From NCBI GenBank assembly GCA_963789885.1, contig CAWBNB010000047.1:86555-150554 (forward strand): a stretch of 64,000 bases of DNA. Direction: 5' to 3'. Below are positions 1-7,971 of this stretch, piece after piece. The stretch's first letter is position 1, and every line of letters starts with the position of its first letter. The stretch comes from DATEDA01 sp963789885 (lineage in GTDB: Bacteria; Pseudomonadota; Gammaproteobacteria; Burkholderiales; SG8-39). Under the pieces are notes generated by a model. It was not told the origin of the DNA and searched no databases. It worked only from the letters and a program-made list of their open reading frames with translations. The translations under genes were made by a program, and so were the position numbers.

Positions 1-1353
1 CAGGTTGCCGGTGATCGACGTCGCGGTCGCCGGCGCAGCGATTTCCGGCGGATTCGTGAGCGAGACGAAGGGCAGGGCGCGCGCGTAGCCCTGGTTCCGG
101 TAACTGTCCCACCCGATCTCGAGCCCGGCGAGCAGATTGTGGCGGACCGAGCCTGTGTAGAACTCGGTGAGCAGATCGGTCTGGTTGTAGAGGGACTCGT
201 CGACGATGGTCCGGTCGTGGCTGCCGAGCTGGACGAAGAGCTGCGAGAGCGGCAGGTTGGTGTTGTTGCTGAGGTTCGTTGCGGCGAACGGGGTATAGAT
301 GCCGCCGGCAACGGTCCCGACGCTGTTCGGGCCCGATTCCCTGGCATCGATCTTGTAGTAGACGTACTGCGTCTGGTTTCGCAGCGTCGTGGTGTCGGAG
401 ACCTTGTGGTTGATCGTCGCGGCCACCTGGTCGACGTCCTGGATCGTCCGGTCGTCGGTCAGGCCGTAGAAGTTCTTCCTGTCCACCTGGGCCGGGCGGC
501 CGTTCACCGGCGGCAAGCCGTAGTCGGGCATGTCGTCGTTGTGCAGGAGGAGGGCCGACAGCGTGACCGCGGTCGGCGTGCCGATGCCGAAGCGGATCGA
601 CGGCGCAATCCCGTAGTCCTTGTACTCCATCACGTCGCGCGTCGAGTGGACGTTCTGTCCCATCGCCGCGATGCGGTACGCCGCGGTGTCGGAGATCGGC
701 TGGTTCACGTCCACGGTGGCGCGGAGCGACGGCTGCGTGCCGCCGGTGACCGAGACCTCGTTGAAGGGCGTGAGCGACGGCGTCTTGGTGACCTGGTTGA
801 TCACGCCACCGGTCGAGCCGCGGCCGAACAGCATCGACGACGGCCCCTTCAGCACCTCCACCGAATCGAGCGCGAACACGTCGCGGTAGTACTGGCCGCG
901 GTCGCGCATCCCGTCGAGGTAGATGTCGGTGCGGGCCGAGAACCCGCGCAGGTTGATGTTGTTGCCGATCGTCCCGCCCTCGGCGGCGCCGAACGTGATG
1001 CCGGGCACGTTGCGCAACGCATCGGCGAGGCTGGTCGCGCCCTGGGATTCCATGACCGCGCGGTTGATCACGTTTATCGTTTGCGGAATGTCGAGGACCG
1101 GCGTCGGCGTCTTGCCGCCGCCGATCGTGGAGACCGGAGCGTTGAAGTCATCGCCGGGAGAGGTGACCTTCACTTCCGGGAGCGTCGTCTCGGCCTGCTC
1201 CGGGACGGGTGTCGGAGCCTGTGCAAATGCCGCAACCGGCGCGAGCGCCATGCACGTCAGCATCGTCCCTAGCGGGTTCCCGGCCGAGCGCGCTGCGCTG
1301 CCTACGCCGGCGAGGATCCTCGCGATCGGCCTCAATTCGAACTTGCGGTTCAT
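1..1353 (-). CDS. TonB-dependent siderophore receptor (partial, C-terminus outside window)
   Basis: Outer-membrane receptor that would import ferric siderophores using TonB energy. The reverse strand reads openly for 451 codons from an ATG at 1353 to the window edge. The first ~45 residues look like a long signal peptide ending in AFAQA. A TonB-box-like segment (TTLPEVKVTS) follows, then a plug domain with typical motifs: DIPQTINVI, LRNVPGITFG, NLRGFSARTDIYLDGMRD, VEVLKGPSSMLFGRGS and GGVINQVTK. This pattern is that of catecholate/Fiu-like receptors. Most of the beta-barrel is missing because the gene leaves the window. It is the last visible gene of the hemP-tonB-exbBD series, 112 bp after exbD. 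The substrate cannot be told from the sequence. Confidence 0.93.
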   Translation of the reverse strand, partial: MNRKFELRPIARILAGVGSAARSAGNPLGTMLTCMALAPVAAFAQAPTPVPEQAETTLPEVKVTSPGDDFNAPVSTIGGGKTPTPVLDIPQTINVINRAVMESQGATSLADALRNVPGITFGAAEGGTIGNNINLRGFSARTDIYLDGMRDRGQYYRDVFALDSVEVLKGPSSMLFGRGSTGGVINQVTKTPSLTPFNEVSVTGGTQPSLRATVDVNQPISDTAAYRIAAMGQNVHSTRDVMEYKDYGIAPSIRFGIGTPTAVTLSALLLHNDDMPDYGLPPVNGRPAQVDRKNFYGLTDDRTIQDVDQVAATINHKVSDTTTLRNQTQYVYYKIDARESGPNSVGTVAGGIYTPFAATNLSNNTNLPLSQLFVQLGSHDRTIVDESLYNQTDLLTEFYTGSVRHNLLAGLEIGWDSYRNQGYARALPFVSLTNPPEIAAPATATSITGNL

Positions 1354-1465
1354 CCAGCCTCCCCAGGTGGTTCTTCACGACGAGGTTTGGCTGGCTACCA
1401 GCGGGATGCTGGATCACTGGCTCACGATCGAAATTCATGTGTGCGGCTGATATCGGTGCGCTCGT

Positions 1466-1897
1466 TCAGTGCAGCTTGCCGACGTCCGGATCGGAGACGA
1501 AGCCGATCCGCGTGAGGCCGGCGGAGGCCGAGTCGGCGAGCACCTCGGCGACCCAGCGATAGCGGGCCGCCTGATCGGCACGGATGTGCACCTCCGGCTG
1601 CGGCTGCTGGCGGCCCGCCGCGGCGAGCCGCTCGCGCAGCACCTTGCGGTCCACCGGCTCGCCGTTCCAGAAGAGCGTGCCGCCGTCGTTGATGGCGAGC
1701 TGGATGTTCTCGGGCTTCGTCAGGTTCGGCGTGCTGACTGCCTTGGGCAGGTCGATCTTCACCGCGTGCGTGAGAAGCGGCGCGGTGATGATGAAGATCA
1801 CGAGCAGCACCAGCATCACGTCGATGAGCGGGATCATGTTGATCTCCGCCATCGGGCGGGCGCTGCCGGCGCCGGAGTCGAAGGTCCCGAAGGCCAT
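1466..1897 (-). CDS. exbD: Biopolymer transport protein ExbD/TolR family
   Basis: Subunit of the inner-membrane ExbB-ExbD proton channel that energises TonB. The 143-residue protein has a short cytoplasmic N-terminus ending MAEINMIPLIDV, one membrane segment (about residues 22-42) with the conserved Asp at residue 26, and a periplasmic domain, as in ExbD. Its ATG at 1897 lies directly next to the exbB stop codon (1898-1900), so the two are translationally coupled. It could be a TolR paralogue, but the tonB-exbB neighbourhood argues for ExbD. Confidence 0.95.
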   Translation of the reverse strand: MAFGTFDSGAGSARPMAEINMIPLIDVMLVLLVIFIITAPLLTHAVKIDLPKAVSTPNLTKPENIQLAINDGGTLFWNGEPVDRKVLRERLAAAGRQQPQPEVHIRADQAARYRWVAEVLADSASAGLTRIGFVSDPDVGKLH

Positions 1898-2650
1898 CTA
1901 CGCAGCCCCCTTGACGATCCCGCGCGGGCCCGTGCCGCGCGCGCCGCTCGCGACGTCGGTCTCGCTGAAATGGGCGCCGGTCGTGAGGAAGGCGAACACG
2001 TCGTGCGCGAACGCGTCGAGCTGGGCGAGCACCATCCGGTTCGACCGCACGAGCGCGTTGTACGCGAGGACCGCCGGAATGGCGACCGCCAGCCCGAGCG
2101 CGGTCATGATCAGCGCTTCGCCGACCGGACCGGCGATGCGGTCGAGTGTGCCCTGGCCGGCGAGCCCGATCGCGACCAGCGCGTGATAGACGCCCCATAC
2201 CGTGCCGAAGAGACCCACGAACGGCGCGGTGCTGCCGACCGAGGCGAGAACCGTCAGTCCGGACTCGAGCTTCGCGGTCTCCTCGTCGATCACCCGCCGG
2301 ATCGAGCGCGTGAGGAAGTCGGCGCCGCTCCCGGCCTCGTTGAGCCTGTCCAGGCCGTGGCGCGCGTGGTGCCGCGACGACACGATCGCGTGATACGCGA
2401 GATGCGAGAACGGATCGTTGGGATGGTGCTGCTCGAGGTAGCGCTCGACCGCAGCGAGCGACGGCGAGTTCCAGAAGAGCGCGAGGAAGCGGGTACTGCG
2501 GCGCCTGCGGGCGAGTGTCTCGATGCCCTTGGTGACGATCAGGTACCACGTCGCGATCGACATCACCAGCATGATCGCGAGGATCGCCTTGCCGACCGAG
2601 TCGGTCTGGGCAAGGAAGTGCGAGAAGCCGAGCGAAGCAGCCTGTTCCAT
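1898..2650 (-). CDS. exbB: MotA/TolQ/ExbB proton channel protein ExbB
   Basis: Inner-membrane proton channel subunit that works with ExbD and TonB. The 250-residue protein has membrane segments near residues 22-42, 132-155 and 176-198. The last two carry the family motifs (STAPFVGLFGTVWGV, and GEALIMTALGLAVAIPAVLAYN with its conserved Thr). A cytoplasmic loop lies between segments 1 and 2. It begins 6 bp after the tonB stop codon and abuts exbD, which supports one transcript. Confidence 0.95.
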   Translation of the reverse strand: MEQAASLGFSHFLAQTDSVGKAILAIMLVMSIATWYLIVTKGIETLARRRRSTRFLALFWNSPSLAAVERYLEQHHPNDPFSHLAYHAIVSSRHHARHGLDRLNEAGSGADFLTRSIRRVIDEETAKLESGLTVLASVGSTAPFVGLFGTVWGVYHALVAIGLAGQGTLDRIAGPVGEALIMTALGLAVAIPAVLAYNALVRSNRMVLAQLDAFAHDVFAFLTTGAHFSETDVASGARGTGPRGIVKGAA

Positions 2651-2656
2651 CTCGAG

Positions 2657-3349
2657 TCAGCCTTCCAACCGGAATGAAATCGGGACCAGCACCCAGGTGG
2701 CGACCGGGCGGTCGCCCTGCCGCGCGGGCACGAACTTCCAGCGCCGTACCGTTTCGAGGGCGGTGGCGTCGAGACGCGGCGAGCCGCTCGAGGTGCGTAC
2801 CTCGACCTGCTCCGGCTGGCCGTCGGCGGTCACGAGCACGCGGAGCACGACCCGGCCCTGCTCGCCGAGCCGCCGCGCGATCGGCGGATATGTCGGCGGC
2901 GGGTTGCGCAGGTAGTCGGCGTTGAAGTTCGGCGGGACGATCGGCGGCGCCGGCGCGACGCTCGGCGCGGGCGGTGCTACCGGAACCGCCGGGGCGGCTT
3001 CCTCGACCGGCTTCGGCGGCTCGGGCGGTGGCGCGGGCGCGACGATCGGCGAGGGCGCCTCCGCCGGCGCGACGATGAGCGGTGCGACCGGCTTCTTCTT
3101 CACCGGCTCGAGCTTCGGCTTGGGCGGCTCGATCTTCGGCTTCTCAACGTCGGGCTTCGGCGTGATCAGGCTCACCATGATCGGCGCCGCGGACGAGAGC
3201 GCCTCGCGCACCGGCGCGTACTGCAGCAGCGCAACCAGCGCGGCGAGGTGCAACGCGATCACGCCGATCAGGCTGGACGCCTTCGTGCGCAGCCGCTGCC
3301 ACCGCGTGGTGGACGGGTCCTCTGGGAAATAGGGCGAGCGGGCGAGCAT
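2657..3349 (-). CDS. tonB: Energy transducer TonB
   Basis: Periplasm-spanning protein that transmits the proton motive force to outer-membrane receptors. The 230-residue protein has an N-terminal membrane anchor (about residues 27-44), a long Pro/Lys then Pro/Ala-rich spacer (about 62-140), and a C-terminal TonB domain with YPPIARRLGEQGRVVLRV and VRRWKFVPA. It is first of the tonB-exbB-exbD series on this strand, with small intergenic gaps. The C-terminal motif is the family hallmark, so confidence is high. Confidence 0.95.
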   Translation of the reverse strand: MLARSPYFPEDPSTTRWQRLRTKASSLIGVIALHLAALVALLQYAPVREALSSAAPIMVSLITPKPDVEKPKIEPPKPKLEPVKKKPVAPLIVAPAEAPSPIVAPAPPPEPPKPVEEAAPAVPVAPPAPSVAPAPPIVPPNFNADYLRNPPPTYPPIARRLGEQGRVVLRVLVTADGQPEQVEVRTSSGSPRLDATALETVRRWKFVPARQGDRPVATWVLVPISFRLEG

Positions 3350-3394
3350 CGGGGGCGGGGACTGCGAGCGGGCGGTCGGGGCGGGCGCCTTGCT

Positions 3395-3634
3395 TCAGTG
3401 GACGTCCCGACGGAGACGCGGCGGCTGCGCGGCGGAGCGCCACTCGTCGCACATCCCGGCGCACAGGTCGCGGATCGTCGCGTCCACCTGGGGGTGTGCG
3501 GCGAGACATTCGAGGTGGGCCGCGACGCACGCGGCGATGCGCGGGCACTGCGTCCGGCGGTACGCGGTCATCAGGTAGAGGACCGCGCCTAGCACGGTCT
3601 CCGCACGGCCAGGTTGGGGCTCCGGGATTGGCAT
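3395..3634 (-). CDS. Small Cys/His-containing protein of unknown function in the iron-uptake operon
   Basis: I do not recognise this 79-residue protein. It carries five cysteines (30, 36, 43, 58, 62) and several histidines, no signal peptide and no membrane span; the last two cysteines are spaced CxxxC. It lies between hemP and tonB on the same strand, with gaps of 71 and 45 bp, so it is probably co-transcribed with them. The Cys/His content suggests metal, haem or thiol chemistry, but this is inference. It could be a chance ORF; its operon position and unusual composition argue that it is real. Confidence 0.6.
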   Translation of the reverse strand: MPIPEPQPGRAETVLGAVLYLMTAYRRTQCPRIAACVAAHLECLAAHPQVDATIRDLCAGMCDEWRSAAQPPRLRRDVH

Positions 3635-3705
3635 CCGGTCCTTGCTCCTCGATCTCGGGCTGGCTCGGCCTGGCTCGCGGTAGGGCGCCGTCGAGCGGCG
3701 CCGGG

Positions 3706-3903
3706 TCAGGCGGTCAGAATCAGTTTTCCGTTCTGCGTGACGCGCAGCCGGTACTCGCGTCCCTGATGCTCGATGAGAAGCTCGACGCCGCCCCTCAGCA
3801 GCTCCTCGCTCCGGATTCGCCGCGGCCCGCCGGAGGCCGGCGCCGAGTCACCCGGCGCCGGAGCCGCGTGGTCAGGTGCAGGAGGCCGGTTCTGCATGGT
3901 CAC
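3706..3903 (-). CDS. hemP: Hemin uptake protein HemP
   Basis: Small protein of the HemP/HmuP family, found at iron and haem uptake loci in proteobacteria and in some species needed to express haem receptors. The 65-residue product has a low-complexity Pro/Ala N-terminus followed by the family core (ELLRGGVELLIEHQGREYRL, then RVTQNGKLILTA at the C-terminus). It is the first gene of the leftward iron operon, directly behind a Fur-box-like sequence that touches its start region. Confidence 0.92.
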   Translation of the reverse strand: MTMQNRPPAPDHAAPAPGDSAPASGGPRRIRSEELLRGGVELLIEHQGREYRLRVTQNGKLILTA

Positions 3904-3907
3904 GAAC

Positions 3908-3926
3908 GATAACGATTCTCATTTTT
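3908..3926. promoter_or_regulatory. Fur-box-like operator between hemP and bfd
   Basis: The sequence GATAACGATTCTCATTTTT matches about 14 of 19 positions of the E. coli Fur consensus (remembered, counted by eye). It lies just upstream of the hemP ATG, where a bound repressor would block the hemP-tonB-exbBD promoter. A weaker match (gagtgagaatcgat region, about 4028-4041) precedes bfd. Iron-dependent control of both directions is therefore likely. Confidence 0.75.
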
Positions 3927-4064
3927 CAAGTCAAGGACATTGGAACGAGAAAAAGTTCATGTTCTCAAGGCGCTAAAAATAGTGGGTACTGACAGACAGT
4001 CGATATTCTTGCAATCTGTAGTTATTTGAGTGAGAATCGATCCCATTCATAGCAGGGACCGAGC

Positions 4065-4253
4065 ATGTACGTCTGCATCTGCAACGCAGTGACCGACCGT
4101 GAGATCCGGCAGTGCGTTTCGCTTGGCGCTGACACGTTCGAGCAGGTCCGCGACTGCCTTGGCGTGGCGACGTGCTGCGGTCGCTGTGAGCCGGTCGCGC
4201 GCGAGATCCTGGTCGAGCACGACACCTGCGCCGGCGCGGCCGTCGCAGCCTGA
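4065..4253 (+). CDS. bfd: Bacterioferritin-associated ferredoxin
   Basis: Small [2Fe-2S] protein that reduces the bacterioferritin core so that stored iron can be released. The 62-residue protein has the Bfd/BFD-like pattern MYVCICNAVTD plus CCGRC. The expected cluster ligands are Cys4, Cys6, Cys38 and Cys41. It is divergent from hemP and followed 144 bp later by bacterioferritin on the same strand, the usual partner arrangement. Confidence 0.95.
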   Translation: MYVCICNAVTDREIRQCVSLGADTFEQVRDCLGVATCCGRCEPVAREILVEHDTCAGAAVAA

Positions 4254-4397
4254 CGCCGGCTCGGCCGACTCCCCGTCCCCCCAGTCCCTCCGGGCGCGGC
4301 ACGTGCTATCGTCGCCGCGGTTCCCGCGACGTCACGGCCTGCGTGAGACGTGCTCCATGCGTCCCGGCCGCGGCGCCCGCCGACGGCCGGAGGCGCG

Positions 4398-4865
4398 ATG
4401 AAAGGCGACAGGAAAGTCCTCGATTTCCTCAACAAGGTCCTCAAGAACGAGCTCACCGCGATCAACCAGTACTTCCTGCACGCCAAGATGTTCGAGCAGT
4501 GGGGCTACAAGAAGCTCTACGAGCACGAGCACAAGGAGTCGATCGACGAGATGAAGCACGCCGACCGGCTGATCGCGCGGATCCTGTTCCTCGACGGGCT
4601 GCCCAACCTGCAGGACCTCGGCAAGCTCTTCGTCGGCGAGAACGTGCCCGAGGCGCTCGCCTGCGACCTCAAGGCCGAGCATCACGCGCACCCGCTCCTC
4701 AAGGAGGCGATCGCGCACTGCGAGACCGTCGGCGACTACATCTCCCGCGAACTCTTCGAGGACATCATGGAGAGCGAGGAGGACCATATCGACTGGCTTG
4801 AAACCCAGCTCGATCTCGTCAAGGAAGTCGGGCTGCAGAACTATCTGCAGTCGCAGATGAGCTGA
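4398..4865 (+). CDS. bfr: Bacterioferritin
   Basis: Iron-storage 24-mer with haem at subunit interfaces and a ferroxidase di-iron site. The ATG at 4398 has a good ribosome binding site (GGAGG about 5 bases upstream) and gives the normal N-terminus MKGDRKVLDFLNKVLKNELT; a longer upstream reading is unlikely. The haem ligand Met52 and ferroxidase residues Glu18, Glu51, His54, Glu94, Glu127 and His130 are all in place. The length of 155 aa fits the family. It pairs with the upstream bfd. Confidence 0.97.
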   Translation: MKGDRKVLDFLNKVLKNELTAINQYFLHAKMFEQWGYKKLYEHEHKESIDEMKHADRLIARILFLDGLPNLQDLGKLFVGENVPEALACDLKAEHHAHPLLKEAIAHCETVGDYISRELFEDIMESEEDHIDWLETQLDLVKEVGLQNYLQSQMS

Positions 4866-4911
4866 TCCGGGGGACCAACAAGGGGGCGTGCCTCGGCAAC
4901 GGACCACGCGC

Positions 4912-6417
4912 ATGGCGCGCATCGCAGTCGGCGGCTTCCAGCACGAGACCAACACCTTCGCCCCCAGCAAGGCTGACTACGAGGCGTTCGAGAAGGGCGG
5001 CGGCTGGCCGGGCGCGTCGTTCGGCGACGCCATCGCGCCCGCGGTCGACGGTGCGAACATCCCGGCCGCGGGTGCGATCCGGGAGCTCGGCGCGCTCGGC
5101 CATCGGTGCGTCGGCCTCGCCTGGGCGGCCGCGAACCCCTCGGCGCACGTCACGCGCGACGCGTACGAGCGGATTGCGGGCGAGATCGTCCGCCGGATCG
5201 ACGCGGAAGGCCCCTTCGACGCCGTCTACCTCGATCTTCACGGCGCGATGGTGACCGAGCACCTCGACGACGGCGAGGGCGAGCTGCTCGGGCGGGTGCG
5301 GCGGGTGGTCGGCGACCGCGTGCCGGTGGTCGCGAGCCTCGATCTCCACGCGAACGTGACGCGGGCGATGGTCGCGCGCGGCGACGGGCTCGTCGCGTAT
5401 CGGACGTACCCGCACGTCGACATGGCCGAGACCGGCGCGCGCGCGGCACGGTTCCTCGATGCGACGCTACGCAGCGGGCGTGCGTTCGCGAAGAGCCATG
5501 CCGCCCTCGACTATCTCACCGGGATCCCGTCGCAGTGCACGTTCATGGCGCCGGCAAAGGGGCTGTACGAGACGCTCGCCGGGCTCGAAGGGAAGCACGG
5601 CGTCTCGCTGTCGTTCACGCCCGGCTTCCCCATGGCGGACATACCCGAGTGCGGCATGGCGGCGTTCGGCTACGGCGCCGACGAGGCTGCCGTGCGGACG
5701 GCGACGCGTGCGCTGCACGGCGCGATCGCCGATGCCGAACGGGAATTCGCCCTCGAGCTGCACGAACCCGACGCGGCGGTGATGCGGGCCACGCAGCGCG
5801 GCGAACCCGGCCGGCCGGTGGTGCTCGCGGACACCCAGGACAACCCCGGAGCGGGCGGCAACGGCGACACGACCGGGCTGCTCGACGCGTTGATCCGCCA
5901 TCGGCCCGAAGCGGCCGTGCTCGGCCTGCTGATCGACCCGCTCTCGGCGGCGCGCGCGCACGAGGTGGGGGTCGGCGGCACCGCGCGGTTCGCGCTCGGC
6001 GCGATCTCCGGCGTGCCCGGGCATCAGCCGCTCGCAGGCGAGTTCACGGTCGAAGCGCTCGGCGACGGGCGGTTCACGTGCACCGGTCCGATGTTCAACG
6101 GCTTCCGGATGAAGCTCGGGCGGATGGCGGCGCTGCGGAGCCGCGCGGCGCCCGGCGTGCGCGTCGTGCTCGCTTCCGTGAAGTGCCAGGCCGCCGACCA
6201 GGAGATGTTCCGCCACGTCGGCGTCGAGCCGCGGCGCGAGCGGATCGTCGCGCTCAAGAGCTCGGTGCATTTTCGCGCCGACTTCCAGCCGATCGCGCGC
6301 GAGGTGCTGGTGGTGCGCGCACCGGGTCCGGCGCTCGCCGATCCGGCCGAATTCCGATGGACGCGCCTGCGGCACGGCGTGCGGCTGCGGCCCCTCGGTC
6401 CCGCCTTCGCCGGTTGA
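4912..6417 (+). CDS. M81 family metallopeptidase (MlrC-like), copy 1
   Basis: Predicted zinc metallopeptidase of the microcystinase-C family; the physiological substrate is unknown here. The residues proposed for MlrC are visible: Glu in FQHETNTF, His in DLHGAMV, Asp/His in DLHANVT and His in YPHVDMAETG. A C-terminal domain carries the NPGAGGNGDT motif. I chose the ATG at 4912 because it gives the family start MARIAVGGFQHETN; a GTG at 4888 is also possible, being closer to a purine-rich stretch. The gene is followed 6 bp later by a second M81 gene, so the two form an operon. Confidence 0.88.
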   Translation: MARIAVGGFQHETNTFAPSKADYEAFEKGGGWPGASFGDAIAPAVDGANIPAAGAIRELGALGHRCVGLAWAAANPSAHVTRDAYERIAGEIVRRIDAEGPFDAVYLDLHGAMVTEHLDDGEGELLGRVRRVVGDRVPVVASLDLHANVTRAMVARGDGLVAYRTYPHVDMAETGARAARFLDATLRSGRAFAKSHAALDYLTGIPSQCTFMAPAKGLYETLAGLEGKHGVSLSFTPGFPMADIPECGMAAFGYGADEAAVRTATRALHGAIADAEREFALELHEPDAAVMRATQRGEPGRPVVLADTQDNPGAGGNGDTTGLLDALIRHRPEAAVLGLLIDPLSAARAHEVGVGGTARFALGAISGVPGHQPLAGEFTVEALGDGRFTCTGPMFNGFRMKLGRMAALRSRAAPGVRVVLASVKCQAADQEMFRHVGVEPRRERIVALKSSVHFRADFQPIAREVLVVRAPGPALADPAEFRWTRLRHGVRLRPLGPAFAG

Positions 6418-6423
6418 GCGCGA

Positions 6424-7920
6424 GTGAAGCGCTTCGTCATCGCGCAGATCAAGCACGAGACGAACACGTTCTCGCCGATCGACACGCCGCTCGCGTCGTT
6501 CGGCCATGGCGAGGGACCGCTGCACGGCGACGCGGCGAAGACCGCGTTCGCGGGCACCAACTCGCCGTTCGCCGCTTTCCTCGACGTCGCCGTGCGCGAA
6601 GGCGCCGAGGCGGTCACGCCGATCGCCGCCGAGTCGTGGCCGTCGAACCGGGCTTCCCGTGCGACGTTCGAAGCGCTCGTGCGTCCGCTCGAGGACGCGG
6701 TGCGCCGCGGCTGCGATGCGGTGCTCCTCGACCTGCACGGCGCGATGGTGGTCGAGGGCGTGGACGACGCCGAGGGCGAGATCCTGCGACGGGTGCGCGC
6801 GATCGCGCCGCACGTGCCGATCGCCGTCGCCTTCGACTACCACACGAACCTGTCGCCGGAGACGGTCGCGAACGCCACGATCGTCACCGGGTACAAGACC
6901 TATCCGCACGTCGACATGTACGAGGCGGGCCGCCTCGCCGGGGAGATCCTCGCGCGGACGCTGCGCGGCGAGGTCGAGCCGGTCATGGCGTGGGGCTGGC
7001 TCCCGCTCGTCCCCTCGATCATGCGGCACGCGCCCGAGGACGGCCCGTCGGGCGACATCCTCGCGCTGGCGCGCGAAGCCGAGCGCGACGGCCGCGTCCT
7101 CGCCGCGACGCTGCTCCCCGCGTTCGCGCACGCCGACACGCCGTTCACCGGCTGCTCGGCGGTCGTGATGGGCGACGCGCGCCGCGACGGCAAGGCGGCG
7201 GCGCAGGCGGTGTGCGACGCCATGCTGAAGATCGCGTGGGACCGGCGCGCGGAATACGTCTTCCACCCGCAGCCGCTCGCCGAGTCGGTTGCGCGCGCGC
7301 ACGAGCTCGGGAAGCACCACCCGCCCGGGCCGGTGCTCCTGATCGATCACTGCGACAACTGCGGCTCGGGCGGCGCGCAGGACGTGATGAAGGTGGCCGC
7401 GGAGATCCTCCGGCAGGGCCTGGACGACGTCGCCATCGCCCCGATCCGCGACCCGGACGCAGTCGCGAAGATGGTGGAGGCGGGCACCGGCGCGAGCGTG
7501 ACGCTCGCGCTCGGCGGCAAGACCGACATGCCGTCGATCGGCGTCAAGGGCCGCCCGCTCGAGGTCTCGGGCCGCGTGCGCGCGATCACCGACGGCGAGG
7601 TCGTGTTCTCCGGCCCGATGTACACCGGCGTGAAGTCGCACCTCGGGCGCACCGCCGTGCTCGACACCGGACGCGCGCGGATCGTCGTGACCGAGCGGCA
7701 CCACGAGCCCTTCGACCTCGTGGTGTTCCGGCACTGCGGCATCGAGCCGACGCGATCGCGCTACATCATGCTCAAGTCGCGGATCCACTACCGCGCCGGC
7801 TTCAAGCCGATCGCCTCGCACATCGTCGAGTGCCAGGGCGAGGGCGTGACGAACGCCGACCTGTCGGTCTACCGATACGAGAAGCTGAAGCGGCCGATCT
7901 ATCCGCTAGACAGCCTGTAG
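6424..7920 (+). CDS. M81 family metallopeptidase (MlrC-like), copy 2
   Basis: Second MlrC-type metallopeptidase, 498 aa, starting with GTG at 6424. The metal and catalytic motifs are conserved: QIKHETNTF, DLHGAMVVEG, FDYHTNLSPE and YPHVDMYEAG; the C-terminal half has DNCGSGGAQD in place of the NPGAGG loop of copy 1. The two copies are clearly homologous but diverged, so this is an old duplication and not a recent one. A hairpin (8-bp arms CGCCGGCG at 7926-7933 and 7942-7949) follows and separates it from the convergent hydrolase gene. No peptide transporter lies next to it. Confidence 0.88.
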   Translation: MKRFVIAQIKHETNTFSPIDTPLASFGHGEGPLHGDAAKTAFAGTNSPFAAFLDVAVREGAEAVTPIAAESWPSNRASRATFEALVRPLEDAVRRGCDAVLLDLHGAMVVEGVDDAEGEILRRVRAIAPHVPIAVAFDYHTNLSPETVANATIVTGYKTYPHVDMYEAGRLAGEILARTLRGEVEPVMAWGWLPLVPSIMRHAPEDGPSGDILALAREAERDGRVLAATLLPAFAHADTPFTGCSAVVMGDARRDGKAAAQAVCDAMLKIAWDRRAEYVFHPQPLAESVARAHELGKHHPPGPVLLIDHCDNCGSGGAQDVMKVAAEILRQGLDDVAIAPIRDPDAVAKMVEAGTGASVTLALGGKTDMPSIGVKGRPLEVSGRVRAITDGEVVFSGPMYTGVKSHLGRTAVLDTGRARIVVTERHHEPFDLVVFRHCGIEPTRSRYIMLKSRIHYRAGFKPIASHIVECQGEGVTNADLSVYRYEKLKRPIYPLDSL

Positions 7921-7925
7921 CCGTT

Positions 7926-7949
7926 CGCCGGCGTCGCGTTGCGCCGGCG
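7926..7949. terminator. GC-rich hairpin between convergent genes
   Basis: Two copies of the self-complementary octamer CGCCGGCG separated by 8 bases can form a hairpin in either direction. It sits between the end of the second M81 gene and the end of the convergent hydrolase gene. There is no T-run, so termination is only suggested by position. Confidence 0.3.
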
Positions 7950-7971
7950 GGTCCGGGCGCCGGCGCCGCCG

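Noticed and set aside
5467..7821. 784-codon open frame on the minus strand opposite the M81 genes
   Set aside because: It is an antisense shadow in GC-rich DNA: Arg/His/Asp-rich, no motifs. The plus-strand M81 genes explain the region.
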